Assembly (NCBI GenBank): GCA_905182335.1
Contig: CAJJBE010000001.1
Coordinates: 1 to 64,000, forward strand
Length of the DNA: 64,000 nt
Direction: 5' to 3'
From: Flavobacteriales bacterium UBA4466
GTDB lineage: Bacteria > Bacteroidota > Bacteroidia > Flavobacteriales_D > Crocinitomicaceae
Part shown: positions 44,195 through 54,438 of the stretch, in pieces
Layout: each line of letters starts with the position of its first letter
How positions within the stretch are numbered: position 1 is the stretch's first letter
The notes under the pieces: generated by a model
What the model was told of the DNA's origin: nothing
The model's input: only the letters and a program-made list of their open reading frames with translations
The model's database searches: none
Translations under genes and position numbers: made by a program

Positions 44195-45532
44195 ATGAAA
44201 ACGATTCTCGTACTAGGCGCTGGCCTTTCAGCATCATCACTTATTAGATACTTATTAGAAAACTCTGTTAGCCATAAGTGGCAAGTGCGTGTTGTAGACC
44301 GTGATATAGACTTGGTTAAATCTAAAATAAACGACCATATTAATGGTGTTTCATTAAGCTTCAATGTTTTAAATGCAGATGATCGAAGGCCTGAAATTGA
44401 AAGCGCTGACATTGTAATTTCAATGTTACCAGCAAGATTTCATTTAGATGTTGCCAAAGACTGTATAGATCTTAAAACAAATCTTATTACTCCTTCTTAT
44501 ATTTCGCCAGAAATGAAAGCGCTTGATCAAGCTGCGAAAAATGCCGGAATCATAATTATGAATGAAATCGGTGTTGATCCAGGACTAGATCACATGAGTG
44601 CAATAAAGATTATTGATGAAATAAAATCTAAAGGGGGAAAAGTTACAAGTTTTAAATCTTTTTGCGGTGGATTAATTGCACCAGAATCCGATAACAATCC
44701 TTGGAATTATAAGTTTACTTGGAACCCTAGAAATGTTGTACTTGCAGGTCAAGGAGGCGCGGCATGTTTTAAACGCAACAACCAATACAAATACATTCCA
44801 TACAATAGATTGTTTGGAAGACTAGACCTCCTTAACGTTGATGGATTTGGCGCTTTTGTAGGTTATGCAAATCGTGATTCTTTGTCTTATAGAGAAACAT
44901 ATGGACTAGAAGACATACCAACTATATTCAGAGGAACTCTAAGAAGGCCTGGCTATTGCAAAGCATGGGATGTTTTTATTGAATTAGGAATGACTGACGA
45001 TACCTACGCTCTAGTTAACACGGAAGGGTTAACACCAAGAAAATTCCTAAATGCCTACCTCCCCTATAACGCAAACAAAACAGTTGAAGATAAATTCCGA
45101 GACTTTTTACGCCCTGAAAGGATAGAAAATTACGGTCGTTTTGAATGGCTTGGTTTATTTGAAGATGAGCCATTATTAGAAATGGAGAATGCAACTCCAG
45201 CACAAGTCCTTCAAAAAATACTAGTTGCTAAGCTTTCATTAGACCCACAAGATAAAGATATGCTTGTCATGGTCCATCAGTTTGAATATGTATTAAACAA
45301 CGAGAAATATGCAATTTCATCTCACATGGTTAACATCGGTGAAGATCAAATGTATACTTCGATGTCAAACACTGTTGGTCTCCCAGCTGCAATCTGTGCT
45401 AAGATGATTCTTACAGGTGAACTAAAGAAAAAAGGTGTTACACTTCCTGTTCAAAAAGATATTTATATCCCTATTTTAAAAGAACTAGAAGAATTTAATA
45501 TTCGTTTTGTAGAGCTTGAAATGGCTCTGTAA
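44195..45532 (+). CDS. Saccharopine dehydrogenase-like oxidoreductase
   Basis: The 445-residue protein has an N-terminal NAD(P)-binding domain (ILVLGAGLSASSLIRYL, residues 4-20) and the saccharopine dehydrogenase layout: ADIVISMLPARFHLDVAKDC, NEIGVDPGLDHMSAIKIIDE and the substrate-domain segment SFKSFCGGLIAPESDNNPWN. Enzymes of this type release glutamate and aminoadipate semialdehyde from saccharopine during lysine breakdown. The lysine-side partner enzyme is not in the window. It is monocistronic with its own promoter and an overlapping palindrome. Confidence 0.85.
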   Translation: MKTILVLGAGLSASSLIRYLLENSVSHKWQVRVVDRDIDLVKSKINDHINGVSLSFNVLNADDRRPEIESADIVISMLPARFHLDVAKDCIDLKTNLITPSYISPEMKALDQAAKNAGIIIMNEIGVDPGLDHMSAIKIIDEIKSKGGKVTSFKSFCGGLIAPESDNNPWNYKFTWNPRNVVLAGQGGAACFKRNNQYKYIPYNRLFGRLDLLNVDGFGAFVGYANRDSLSYRETYGLEDIPTIFRGTLRRPGYCKAWDVFIELGMTDDTYALVNTEGLTPRKFLNAYLPYNANKTVEDKFRDFLRPERIENYGRFEWLGLFEDEPLLEMENATPAQVLQKILVAKLSLDPQDKDMLVMVHQFEYVLNNEKYAISSHMVNIGEDQMYTSMSNTVGLPAAICAKMILTGELKKKGVTLPVQKDIYIPILKELEEFNIRFVELEMAL

Positions 45533-45616
45533 AAAACGTGATTTTCCTCTTTCTACTTATTAGTAAGCATCAACTGCTTTTATTAACTTTACTGTAAATA
45601 ATTTCATCATTTCGAA

Positions 45617-47671
45617 ATGACAAAAGAAAAGTTCACTGTTACGGCTGCTTTACCATATGCTAACGGGCCCCTCCATTTAGGACATGTCGCAGGCGTTTAT
45701 TTGCCCTCTGATATTTTCGTGCGGTTTCTGCGTATGAACAATCATGATGTTGCTTTCATTTGTGGGAGTGACGAGCATGGAGCTGCGATTACTTTACGCG
45801 CAAAAAAAGAAGGCGTTACACCTAAAGAAATTGTAGACAAATACGATGGAATAATTGGTAAAGCATTTAAAGCTTTTGATATCTCGTTTGATGTTTTTCA
45901 CAGAACATCTAGTGCCATTCACCATGAAACGGCACAAGAATTTTTCAAAGTATTAGACGATAAAGGTCACTTTACGAAGGAAACGAGTGAACAATATTAT
46001 GACGAAGATTATGACCAGTTCTTAGCTGACCGTTACATCACAGGTACTTGTCCAAGTTGTAAAACTGAGGATGCATATGGGGATCAATGTGAGAAATGTG
46101 GTTCGGCTTTAAGCCCTACAGATTTAATTAATCCAAAATCAACTCTAAGTGGTAAAACTCCAATTATGCGCTCTACATCTCACTGGTATTTACCAATGCA
46201 AAATCATGAGCAATGGCTTAAAGAATGGATAAAAGAAGGTAAACTTGATGGTATTCATCACCATGATCCTTCTAAATGGCGAAATCAAGTAGTTGGTCAA
46301 TGTATGTCTTGGATCGATGGAGGGCTTCGCCCTCGGGCCATGACTAGAGATTTGGACTGGGGAGTAACAGTTCCTGTAGAAGGTAGTGATGGAAAAGTAC
46401 TATACGTTTGGATGGATGCTCCTATTGGCTACATTTCAGCTACGAAACAATGGGCGCTTGAAAACAACAAAAACTGGAAAGACTATTGGACAGGAGATCG
46501 TAAATTAGTCCACTTTATTGGGAAGGATAATATCGTATTTCATGCTATCATCTTTCCGATATTGCTTAAAGCACACGGTGATTTAATTTTACCAGAGAAT
46601 GTTCCTGCTTACGAGTTTTTAAATTTAGAAGGCGCTAAGTTGTCTACTTCTAGAAACTGGGCAGTTTGGCTACATGAGTATATTGAAAGTTATCCTGATA
46701 AAATGGATGAGTTGAAATATGTTCTTACTTCTATTGCCCCAGAAGCAAAAGATAGTGAATTTACTTGGAAAGAATATCAAGCTCGAATCAACAATGAATT
46801 AGCAGACATTCTTGGAAATTTTGTGAATCGTGCTTTAGTGTTGACACAAAAATATTACGCAGGAAAGGTTCCTCCCTTAGGGAAACTAACGGATCATGAT
46901 AAAGATGTGATTGCTCAAATCAAAGCAATTCCTGAAAAGATATCAGCACTTGTTTACAAGTATAAGCTACGTGAAGCTCAAGCGGAAGCAATGAATTTAG
47001 CTAGACTTGGAAACAAGTATTTGGCTGACATGGAGCCATGGAGGTTGATGAAAACAGACCCTGTTCGTGTAGAAACAATAATGAACATTGCTCTGCAAAT
47101 CACTGCTAATTTGAGTTTAGTTCTTCAGCCATTCTTGCCTGCAACAGCAGATAAATTGTCTGAATTCTTAGACTTCAAAACAACAGAATGGAGTGCATCA
47201 GGTAAAATTGATCTTATTTCAGCAGATCATCTAACAAATAAGCCAAGCATTCTTTTTCAAAAAATTGAAGATACAATTGTTGAATTAGAAGTAGCAAAAT
47301 TAGAAGCGACAAAGAAAATTGACACTGCTTTTGAACCACAAAAAGAAGACGCTACATTTGATGAGTTTTCAAAAATAGATATCCGATTAGGAACAATTAT
47401 AGATGCTGAAAAAGTAAAGAAGGCCGATAAATTATTGAAGCTGACCGTTGACACAGGAATTGATAAAAGAACAATAATTTCAGGTATTTCTAAACACTAT
47501 AACGCCGAAGAAGTCATTGGGAAAAAAGTAACTGTGCTAATGAATTTACCACCACGTAAAATTCGTGGAGTTGAATCTCAGGGAATGATATTGATGGCTG
47601 AAGATGCCCAAGGGAACTTAAGTTTTATGTGCCCTGAAAAAGATTTTGAAGCTGGTAGTGGCATTCACTAA
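45617..47671 (+). CDS. metG: Methionyl-tRNA synthetase with C-terminal EMAPII-like domain
   Basis: The enzyme charges tRNA-Met. The 684-residue protein has the HIGH-type motif ALPYANGPLHLGHVAG (about 9-24), a knuckle with paired Cys (CPSCKTEDAYGDQCEKCG, about 147-164) and the KMSKS-type loop as GAKLSTSRNWAVW (about 345). It ends with a tRNA-binding OB fold (FSKIDIRLGTIIDAEKVKKA to the end, about 580-684). The lysine-serine loop variant KLSTS is normal for this class. The small gene at 47686 follows after 14 bases. Confidence 0.96.
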   Translation: MTKEKFTVTAALPYANGPLHLGHVAGVYLPSDIFVRFLRMNNHDVAFICGSDEHGAAITLRAKKEGVTPKEIVDKYDGIIGKAFKAFDISFDVFHRTSSAIHHETAQEFFKVLDDKGHFTKETSEQYYDEDYDQFLADRYITGTCPSCKTEDAYGDQCEKCGSALSPTDLINPKSTLSGKTPIMRSTSHWYLPMQNHEQWLKEWIKEGKLDGIHHHDPSKWRNQVVGQCMSWIDGGLRPRAMTRDLDWGVTVPVEGSDGKVLYVWMDAPIGYISATKQWALENNKNWKDYWTGDRKLVHFIGKDNIVFHAIIFPILLKAHGDLILPENVPAYEFLNLEGAKLSTSRNWAVWLHEYIESYPDKMDELKYVLTSIAPEAKDSEFTWKEYQARINNELADILGNFVNRALVLTQKYYAGKVPPLGKLTDHDKDVIAQIKAIPEKISALVYKYKLREAQAEAMNLARLGNKYLADMEPWRLMKTDPVRVETIMNIALQITANLSLVLQPFLPATADKLSEFLDFKTTEWSASGKIDLISADHLTNKPSILFQKIEDTIVELEVAKLEATKKIDTAFEPQKEDATFDEFSKIDIRLGTIIDAEKVKKADKLLKLTVDTGIDKRTIISGISKHYNAEEVIGKKVTVLMNLPPRKIRGVESQGMILMAEDAQGNLSFMCPEKDFEAGSGIH

Positions 47672-47685
47672 GGCCTGCTAAGGCT

Positions 47686-48036
47686 ATGAATGTTTTTCTT
47701 ACTAAAGCTGCTATTAAACTCGAGTTTAAATCACATGAGTTTACTTTAAAAACGCAGTTTCAAATCGTCAAAGACTTTAATCTATCTGGAATTCATTTCA
47801 ATTCTCAATTCTCATCAAAAGAGCTAGAGTATGATCAAATAATATTAGAAATTGAATCCAATCTTGTTAAAGTGATAAAATTCGGAGAAACACAATTATT
47901 ACAATTATTGTATCAAATTGACATTCCACAGTCTCGTTTCTTGAGCCTACTTGGAAACCCAAAAATGCTAGGAGAACTAAGCGAATTAATTTTAAAAAGA
48001 GAGGCTTATAAAATATATTTAAGGCGTAGATTTTAA
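47686..48036 (+). CDS. Small hypothetical protein downstream of metG
   Basis: The 116-residue protein has no signal or membrane segment. It shows alternating beta strands (KLEFKSHEFTLKTQFQI) and a C-terminal helical part (LGELSELILKREAYKIYLRR). It starts 14 bases after metG and is read in the same direction, so it is probably cotranscribed. I recognise no family and propose no function. Confidence 0.6.
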   Translation: MNVFLTKAAIKLEFKSHEFTLKTQFQIVKDFNLSGIHFNSQFSSKELEYDQIILEIESNLVKVIKFGETQLLQLLYQIDIPQSRFLSLLGNPKMLGELSELILKREAYKIYLRRRF

Positions 48037-48097
48037 AAATCTAACAGATTATCAATCATTTTTCGTCAATCTAATGGCTAAAAGTCTTCAAATTGTC

Positions 48098-48105
48098 TAA
48101 ATTTG
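48098..48105 (+). promoter_or_regulatory. -7 promoter box TAAATTTG for sucA
   Basis: A perfect TAnnTTTG match lies 23 bases before the ATG at 48129 and just after a TTG codon that would extend the frame. The predicted start near 48112 favours the ATG. Confidence 0.45.
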
Positions 48106-48128
48106 ATATTAACTGTGCACAAGAAATA

Positions 48129-50855
48129 ATGGATAAAGTATCATATATTGGAAATGCGGATGTAAGCGCAATTGATAACCTGTACAAATCGTACATTCAA
48201 AACCCTGAGAGTGTTGACCTCGGCTGGAAAAAATTCTTTGAAGGATTTGATTTTGCTAGAACTAACTTTGAAGAAGGGGATGGAATTCCTAAGAATTTCC
48301 AAAAAGAATTTAAAGTGATTAATCTGATTGACGGCTATAGAAACCGTGGTCATCTTTTTACAAAAACGAATCCTGTAAGAGACAGGAGAAAGTATGCACC
48401 TTCGCTAGACATTACAAACTTCGATTTGGAAGAATGTGATATGGATCTTGTTTTTCAAGCAGGAGAAGGGATTGGCATCGGCCCAGCAACTCTTAGAAAT
48501 ATCATTAAAGATCTTGAAGAAACATATTGTCAATCTATTGGGATTGAATATATGTATATGCATGAACCTAATCGTATTCAATGGTTTAAGCAAACGATTG
48601 AATTAAAAAACCGTCCAAAATACGATGCAAATCGTAAAATTAATATATTTAAAAAACTGACTCAAGCAACTGGTTTCGAGTCTTTCCTTGGAAAGAAATT
48701 CGTAGGTCAGAAACGCTTCTCTGTTGAGGGCTTGGAAACTTTAATTCCAGCTTTAGATGCATTAGTTCAAAAAGGCTCAGATAATGGTGTTGAACAATTT
48801 GTAGTTGGAATGGCACATAGAGGACGTCTGAATACGCTTACAAATATTTTCGAAAAACGCCCAAAAGACATCTTCTCAGAATTTGAGGGGAAAGAATTTG
48901 AAGTTGATGAGCGTTTTGATGGTGATGTTAAATACCATCAAGGATTTACTTCATTCCTTAAATCAAAAAAGGGGAAAGACCTCGTTCTTACGTTGTCTCC
49001 AAACCCATCTCACTTAGAGGCAGTTAACCCTGTGGTTGAGGGGATTGCACGAGCGAAAGCTGAGCATAAATTAAATTTTGATTATAAAAAAGTGTGTCCC
49101 GTGTTGATTCATGGAGATGCTGCTATCGCTGGTCAGGGAGTTGTTTATGAAACAGTTCAAATGGCTCAGTTAGATGGTTATAAGACAGGTGGAACGATTC
49201 ATATTGTTACCAATAACCAAGTTGGATTTACTACAAACTACTTGGATGGCCGTTCTTCAACCTATTGTACAGACGTTGCGAAAACTACGCTTTGCCCAGT
49301 ATTCCATGTAAATGGTGATGATGTTGAAGCGGTAGTTCAGGTAATGGAAATGGCCATGGAATACCGTCAACATTTCAATAGTGATATTTTTATCGATTTA
49401 CTGGGATACAGAAAGTATGGTCACAACGAAGGTGACGAGCCTAAATTTACACAACCAAACTTATATAACCTCATTGCTAAACATCCGAATCCAAAAGACA
49501 TCTACTTGAATCAATTAATTGGTGAAGGAGTATTGACTAAGGAAGGAGCAAAGAAATTGACAGATGAGTTTAGTGAGTATTTAGAAGCTGAATTTGAAGA
49601 GTCTAGAAAACATGAAAAAGCCCTGGTATATGATTTCTTGAGCGACGATTGGGAAGAATACCGCAGTGGTAGGGCTGATGATTTCATAACATCGCCACCA
49701 ACTGGGGTTGATAAAAAGAAGCTGAGCCAACTTGGTGAAAAACTATCAACACTTCCTGAAGGGAAAAAATACTTTAGAAAAATATCAAAGATTTTCAATG
49801 ACAGATTAAATTCTATCAAAGAAGATAGATTAGATTGGGGCTCTGCTGAAATGTTAGCTTATGCTACACTTTTGGATGAAGGTCATCCTGTTCGTATTTC
49901 TGGTCAAGATGTTGAAAGAGGAACATTTTCTCACCGTCATGCTGTGGTTAAAACAGAAGATACCGAAGAGGAAGTTGTAACACTTAATATGCTTTCAGAA
50001 AATCAAGCGCCATTCTCAATATATAACTCTTTCCTTTCTGAATATGGTGTGTTGGGTTATGAATATGGATACTCACTGGCTTGCCCTAATGGATTGACAA
50101 TTTGGGAGGCTCAATTTGGAGATTTCTACAATGGAGCACAAATTATCGTCGATCAATTCATAACAGCTGGTGAAGATAAATGGTCAACTCAAAGTGGATT
50201 GGTAATGTTATTGCCTCATGGGTATGAAGGCCAAGGTGCAGAGCACTCAAGTGGCCGTATGGAGCGTTTTTTGCAGCAATGTGCCGACATGAATATACAA
50301 GTAGTAAATACATCAACTCCTGCGAATCATTTTCACTTGTTAAGAAGACAAATGAAACGTGAGTTTAGAAAGCCTTTAGTTGTTTTCTCTCCAAAATTAC
50401 TTTTACGTCATCCTAGAGCTACATCTAGCTTAGATTCAATGGCCAAAGGAAGTTTCCAAGAAGTTCTTGATGATCCGAATGCAAAAATTAAAGACACTGA
50501 TACTATAGTCTTCTGTTCAGGTAAATTCTATTACGAAGCAACTGAAAAAGCAGAGGAACTAGGAGTAGATAACATGGCATTTGTTCGAATTGAACAATTA
50601 TACCCGCTTCCAAAAACTCAAATTGACGAAATTCTTGTGAAATATAAAAATGCTAAGAACTTAATTTGGGCACAAGAAGAGCCTTCGAATATGGGGGCAT
50701 GGACATACATGGCAATGCAATTAAGAGAATTAAACTTAACTGGAATTTGTAGACATGCATCCGCAGCTTCGGCTGAAGGCTCTCACGACCTTCACAAAAG
50801 AAGGTTAGAACTCTTATTTAATGAACTGTTTGTATATGCTACATTAAAAGCATAA
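48129..50855 (+). CDS. sucA: 2-oxoglutarate dehydrogenase E1 component
   Basis: E1 decarboxylates 2-oxoglutarate with thiamine diphosphate and passes the succinyl group to the E2 lipoyl arm in the citric acid cycle. From the ATG at 48129 the protein has 908 residues, opening MDKVSYIGNADVSAIDNLYK as in relatives. Thiamine-enzyme motifs include GMAHRGRLNTL, HGDAAIAGQGVVYETVQM and VVFCRKYGHNEGDEPKFT-like YRKYGHNEGDEPKFTQP. The C-terminal part has LPHGYEGQGAEHSSGRMERF. A TTG at 48093 would add 12 residues but precedes the likely transcription start. Confidence 0.95.
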   Translation: MDKVSYIGNADVSAIDNLYKSYIQNPESVDLGWKKFFEGFDFARTNFEEGDGIPKNFQKEFKVINLIDGYRNRGHLFTKTNPVRDRRKYAPSLDITNFDLEECDMDLVFQAGEGIGIGPATLRNIIKDLEETYCQSIGIEYMYMHEPNRIQWFKQTIELKNRPKYDANRKINIFKKLTQATGFESFLGKKFVGQKRFSVEGLETLIPALDALVQKGSDNGVEQFVVGMAHRGRLNTLTNIFEKRPKDIFSEFEGKEFEVDERFDGDVKYHQGFTSFLKSKKGKDLVLTLSPNPSHLEAVNPVVEGIARAKAEHKLNFDYKKVCPVLIHGDAAIAGQGVVYETVQMAQLDGYKTGGTIHIVTNNQVGFTTNYLDGRSSTYCTDVAKTTLCPVFHVNGDDVEAVVQVMEMAMEYRQHFNSDIFIDLLGYRKYGHNEGDEPKFTQPNLYNLIAKHPNPKDIYLNQLIGEGVLTKEGAKKLTDEFSEYLEAEFEESRKHEKALVYDFLSDDWEEYRSGRADDFITSPPTGVDKKKLSQLGEKLSTLPEGKKYFRKISKIFNDRLNSIKEDRLDWGSAEMLAYATLLDEGHPVRISGQDVERGTFSHRHAVVKTEDTEEEVVTLNMLSENQAPFSIYNSFLSEYGVLGYEYGYSLACPNGLTIWEAQFGDFYNGAQIIVDQFITAGEDKWSTQSGLVMLLPHGYEGQGAEHSSGRMERFLQQCADMNIQVVNTSTPANHFHLLRRQMKREFRKPLVVFSPKLLLRHPRATSSLDSMAKGSFQEVLDDPNAKIKDTDTIVFCSGKFYYEATEKAEELGVDNMAFVRIEQLYPLPKTQIDEILVKYKNAKNLIWAQEEPSNMGAWTYMAMQLRELNLTGICRHASAASAEGSHDLHKRRLELLFNELFVYATLKA

Positions 50856-50907
50856 GAAATAATATTCGGTCTAGCCGTTTTATATAAAAAGAATTAAAGT
50901 TAGAAAT

Positions 50908-52152
50908 ATGTCAGTATTAGAAATGAAAGTGCCAAGTCCAGGAGAGTCAATTTCTGAAGTAGAGATTGCACAATGGTTAGTATCTGATGGAGATTATGTT
51001 GAAAAGGATCAGGCAATTGCCGAAATTGATTCTGACAAGGCAACATTAGAGTTACCTGCTGAAGAAAGCGGAATAATTACATTGAGCGCGGACGATGGTG
51101 ACACGGTTGCTGTTGGTGCGGTTATTTGTGTTATTGATACAAGTGCCGAGAAACCAAAAGAGTTCGTATCTGCAGCTGAGGTTGTCACACCAGTTAAAGA
51201 AGATGTCAAACCAGATGCACCTAGTCCAAACCCCGTAAATGAGAAAAAATCATATGCTACGGGTACTCCATCTGTAGCTGCTGCAAAAATCATGGCAGAA
51301 AATGGAATTCAATCAGATAAATTAAATGGGACTGGTAAAGACGGTCGTATTACGAAACAAGATGTAGTAGCTGCAATGACCTCTGGGTTCTCAAGTGCTG
51401 CAGTACAAGGATGGGGGGGCACTAGAGAAAATTATCGTGAGAAAATGTCATTGATGCGTCGTAAAATTGCTGAGCGTTTAGTTGCTGTGAAAAATGATAC
51501 TGCCATGTTAACTACATTTAATGAAGTTGATATGAAACCTATTATGGATTTACGTGCGAAGTATAAAAAAGCATTTGCTGATTATCATGAAGTAAACCTT
51601 GGGTTCATGTCGTTCTTTACGAAAGCGGTAACTGAAGCTTTGAACTTATACCCTACTGTAAATGGCCAAATCGAGGGGAAAGAAATGATACTTCACGATT
51701 ATGCAGATATTGGTATTGCTGTTTCTTCACCAAAAGGGCTAATGGTTCCTGTTGTTCGTAACGCAGAGCAAATGTCATTGGCTGAAATTGAAAGAGAAAT
51801 TAAACGATTAGCGATTAAGGCTAGAGATGGTAAGATTACTCCAGACGAAATGACTGGTGGGACATTCACTATTACAAATGGTGGGGTGTTCGGCTCTATG
51901 TTGTCTACTCCTATTATTAATCCCCCTCAATCTGCCATTCTCGGGATGCACAACATTATTGAAAGACCTGTCGCAATTGATGGAAAAGTAGAAATCCGTC
52001 CAATTATGTACATTGCGCTATCCTATGACCACAGAATTATTGACGGTAAAGAATCAGTAAGCTTCTTAGTCAAAGTTAAAGAAATGTTAGAAAACCCTGA
52101 ACGAATGATCTTTGGAGCGAAAGATCCAGTAGAAGTTCTTTTAGGCCTTTAA
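50908..52152 (+). CDS. sucB: Dihydrolipoyllysine succinyltransferase (2-oxoglutarate dehydrogenase E2)
   Basis: E2 transfers the succinyl group to CoA. The 414-residue protein has an N-terminal lipoyl domain with the modified lysine in [13 protein letters not shown] (about 39-51) and a Pro/Ala-rich linker. A peripheral-subunit-binding domain follows ([16 protein letters not shown], then [13 protein letters not shown], about 120-155), then the acyltransferase core with catalytic [16 protein letters not shown] (about 371-386). It follows sucA by 52 bases. The E3 subunit is not nearby. Confidence 0.96.
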   Translation: MSVLEMKVPSPGESISEVEIAQWLVSDGDYVEKDQAIAEIDSDKATLELPAEESGIITLSADDGDTVAVGAVICVIDTSAEKPKEFVSAAEVVTPVKEDVKPDAPSPNPVNEKKSYATGTPSVAAAKIMAENGIQSDKLNGTGKDGRITKQDVVAAMTSGFSSAAVQGWGGTRENYREKMSLMRRKIAERLVAVKNDTAMLTTFNEVDMKPIMDLRAKYKKAFADYHEVNLGFMSFFTKAVTEALNLYPTVNGQIEGKEMILHDYADIGIAVSSPKGLMVPVVRNAEQMSLAEIEREIKRLAIKARDGKITPDEMTGGTFTITNGGVFGSMLSTPIINPPQSAILGMHNIIERPVAIDGKVEIRPIMYIALSYDHRIIDGKESVSFLVKVKEMLENPERMIFGAKDPVEVLLGL

Positions 52153-52187
52153 AAAAAGGGGGGTGATTAATTCACTCTCCTTTTTTA
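52152..52187 (+). terminator. Terminator of the sucA-sucB operon
   Basis: An A-run, a G-rich stem (GGGGTGA paired with TCACTCTCC, two mismatches), a TTAAT loop and a T-run start directly at the sucB stop codon. Confidence 0.8.
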
Positions 52188-52189
52188 TT

Positions 52190-52585
52190 TTCTAATAACT
52201 TAGTTTAGTGTGCTAATTATTAGTTACAAGTTGTCGGTATGATTCTGTTTTGAACAAAATGCCTCATCAAAACACGGCTACAACAAGTAACAATAATAAT
52301 ACTTTTGGCCAAACCAACTGTTTATAGCCCATACATACAACAAGCTAATTGAGAAAAATTGAGAAAAATCAATCCCGCTGTAATATTTTATAATTTCAAA
52401 CGTATTATAATATCATTGGATGATAGATACTGAAAAGCTGGTATACAATTTAAAAGTAAAGAATCAACTAAGTAGAAGTTAGTTTTCATAAAGTAGTAGT
52501 AGTTTAGGTTTTGAACGGGAAGAACGCCAGTCTTACCGTTTAATGTTTTATCCCCTATACCCTCCTGAAATTGATAATTTTGGTG
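52190..52585 (+). other. Long gap before lepA, possible small RNA region
   Basis: Nearly 400 bases carry no convincing protein gene. They hold a perfect TAnnTTTG box (TACTTTTG, 52300-52307), a tandem 10-mer ATTGAGAAAA (52348-52367) and a structured hairpin at 52514-52540. A small RNA running from about 52314 to 52545 is possible but unproven. Confidence 0.3.
52514..52540 (+). other. Stable hairpin upstream of the lepA promoter
   Basis: AACGG pairs with CCGTT and, inside it, AAGA with TCTT, around the 7-nt loop ACGCCAG, with one G-A mismatch. It lies upstream of the lepA promoter box, so it is not part of the lepA leader. It could be the 3' hairpin of a small RNA. Confidence 0.35.
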
Positions 52586-52593
52586 TACTTTTG
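52586..52593 (+). promoter_or_regulatory. -7 promoter box TACTTTTG for lepA
   Basis: A perfect TAnnTTTG match lies 33 bases before the ATG at 52627. The upstream in-frame ATG at 52543 precedes this promoter and is therefore unlikely to be used. Confidence 0.55.
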
Positions 52594-52626
52594 CATGCTA
52601 CGTCAACTAGACTGTATCACACAGAT

Positions 52627-54423
52627 ATGAAGAACATTCGAAATTTTTGCATTATTGCACATATTGATCACGGGAAGAGTACACTCGCAGATCGCTTATT
52701 ACAAAAAACTGGGACGATTTCCGACAGAGAAATGCAGAACCAAGCGTTGGATGATATGGACCTAGAACGTGAGCGAGGCATCACAATTAAGAGTCACGCA
52801 ATTCAAATGAATTACACCCTTGATGGTGAAGATTATATTTTGAACCTAATTGATACGCCTGGTCACGTTGATTTCTCTTATGAAGTTTCTCGCTCTATTG
52901 CCGCCTGTGAAGGTGCTTTATTGATTGTAGATGCATCTCAAGGAATTGAAGCACAAACTATCTCTAATTTATACTTAGCGCTAGAACACGATCTAGAGAT
53001 TATTCCAATTTTGAATAAAATGGACTTACCTGGCGCACAGCCAGAAGAAGTTACAGATCAAATTGTTGAATTAATTGGCTGTGATCCAAGCGAGGTTATT
53101 CCTGCATCTGGTAAAACAGGCTTAGGTGTTGACAAAATATTAAAGGCTGTAATTGACCGTATTCCTGCTCCAAAAGGAGATGAAGAAGCGCCATTACAGG
53201 CAATGATTTTTGACTCGGTATTTAACTCTTTTAGAGGCATTATTGCCTATTTCAGAGTTAAAAATGGTGTGATTCGAAAAGGAGAAAAAATTAAGTTCTT
53301 AAATACCGGAAAATCCTATAATGCAGAGGAAGTTGGGATTTTAAAAATGGATCTCTCTCCAAGAAAAGAAGTTAAGGCTGGTGATGTTGGGTATATCATA
53401 TCCGGCATTAAGAAAGCTGCTGAAGTTAAAGTTGGGGATACAATTACAACATTTGAAAATCCTACGCAAGAAGTTCTTAAAGGTTTCGAGGATGTAAAGC
53501 CAATGGTCTTTGCTGGCATTTATCCCGTTGATACTGAAGACTACGAAGAGTTACGATATTCAATGGAGAAACTTCAATTGAATGATTCTTCATTGGTTTT
53601 TGAAGCAGAATCTTCGGCAGCACTTGGTTTCGGTTTCCGTTGTGGTTTCTTAGGAATGCTTCACATGGAAATTATTCAAGAGCGACTCGAGCGTGAGTTT
53701 AAAATGACTGTAATCACCACGGTACCTAACGTTTCGTACAAAGCATTCATGAATAAAACGCCTGACGTTGCGAAAATTGTAAATAATCCTTCTGAACTTC
53801 CTGATCCTTCAGGAATGAATAGAATTGAAGAGCCTTATATAAAAGCACAAGTAATTACTAAGTCTGAGTACGTAGGTCAAATTATGACATTATGTATTAC
53901 TAAGCGTGGAGAATTGACAAATCAAGTGTATTTAACACAAGATCGTGTTGAATTAACATTCGAAATGCCAATGGGTGAGATTGTATTCGATTTCTATGAC
54001 AAACTAAAAACTGTTTCAAGGGGATATGCGTCTTTCGATTACCATCCAATTGGATATAGAGATTCTGACCTTATTCGTATGGACTTGATGTTGAATGCTG
54101 AGGTTGTAGATGCTTTGTCCGCATTAGTACATAGAAGTAATGCCTACGATTTAGGAAAACGTATTTGTATCAAATTAAAGGAGTTGATTCCAAGACAGCA
54201 ATTCGAGATCCCTATACAGGCAGCAATTGGAGCAAAAGTCATTGCACGTGAAACAATTAAAGCTTTACGTAAAGATGTGACCGCGAAGTGTTATGGAGGA
54301 GACATTTCTCGTAAACGGAAACTTCTTGAAAAGCAAAAAGCGGGAAAGAAACGTATGCGCCAAGTTGGTCGTGTTGAGATTCCTCAGGAAGCGTTCTTAG
54401 CAGTCTTAAAGCTGAACGATTAA
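52627..54423 (+). CDS. lepA: Elongation factor 4 (LepA)
   Basis: LepA is a ribosome-bound GTPase that acts in translation initiation or in rescue of stalled elongation. From the ATG at 52627 the protein has 598 residues, the normal size. The GTPase motifs are complete: [15 protein letters not shown], the switch-I region [18 protein letters not shown] and LNKMDLPGA. The LepA-specific C-terminal domain is present ([20 protein letters not shown], then [20 protein letters not shown]). The longer frame from 52543 adds 28 residues that do not fit the family. Confidence 0.96.
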   Translation: MKNIRNFCIIAHIDHGKSTLADRLLQKTGTISDREMQNQALDDMDLERERGITIKSHAIQMNYTLDGEDYILNLIDTPGHVDFSYEVSRSIAACEGALLIVDASQGIEAQTISNLYLALEHDLEIIPILNKMDLPGAQPEEVTDQIVELIGCDPSEVIPASGKTGLGVDKILKAVIDRIPAPKGDEEAPLQAMIFDSVFNSFRGIIAYFRVKNGVIRKGEKIKFLNTGKSYNAEEVGILKMDLSPRKEVKAGDVGYIISGIKKAAEVKVGDTITTFENPTQEVLKGFEDVKPMVFAGIYPVDTEDYEELRYSMEKLQLNDSSLVFEAESSAALGFGFRCGFLGMLHMEIIQERLEREFKMTVITTVPNVSYKAFMNKTPDVAKIVNNPSELPDPSGMNRIEEPYIKAQVITKSEYVGQIMTLCITKRGELTNQVYLTQDRVELTFEMPMGEIVFDFYDKLKTVSRGYASFDYHPIGYRDSDLIRMDLMLNAEVVDALSALVHRSNAYDLGKRICIKLKELIPRQQFEIPIQAAIGAKVIARETIKALRKDVTAKCYGGDISRKRKLLEKQKAGKKRMRQVGRVEIPQEAFLAVLKLND

Positions 54424-54438
54424 AACTATATTATAGTT

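Noticed and set aside
52543-52626. N-terminal extension of LepA from the ATG at 52543
   Set aside because: LepA normally begins at the [17 protein letters not shown] segment, and a perfect promoter box lies between the two ATG codons.
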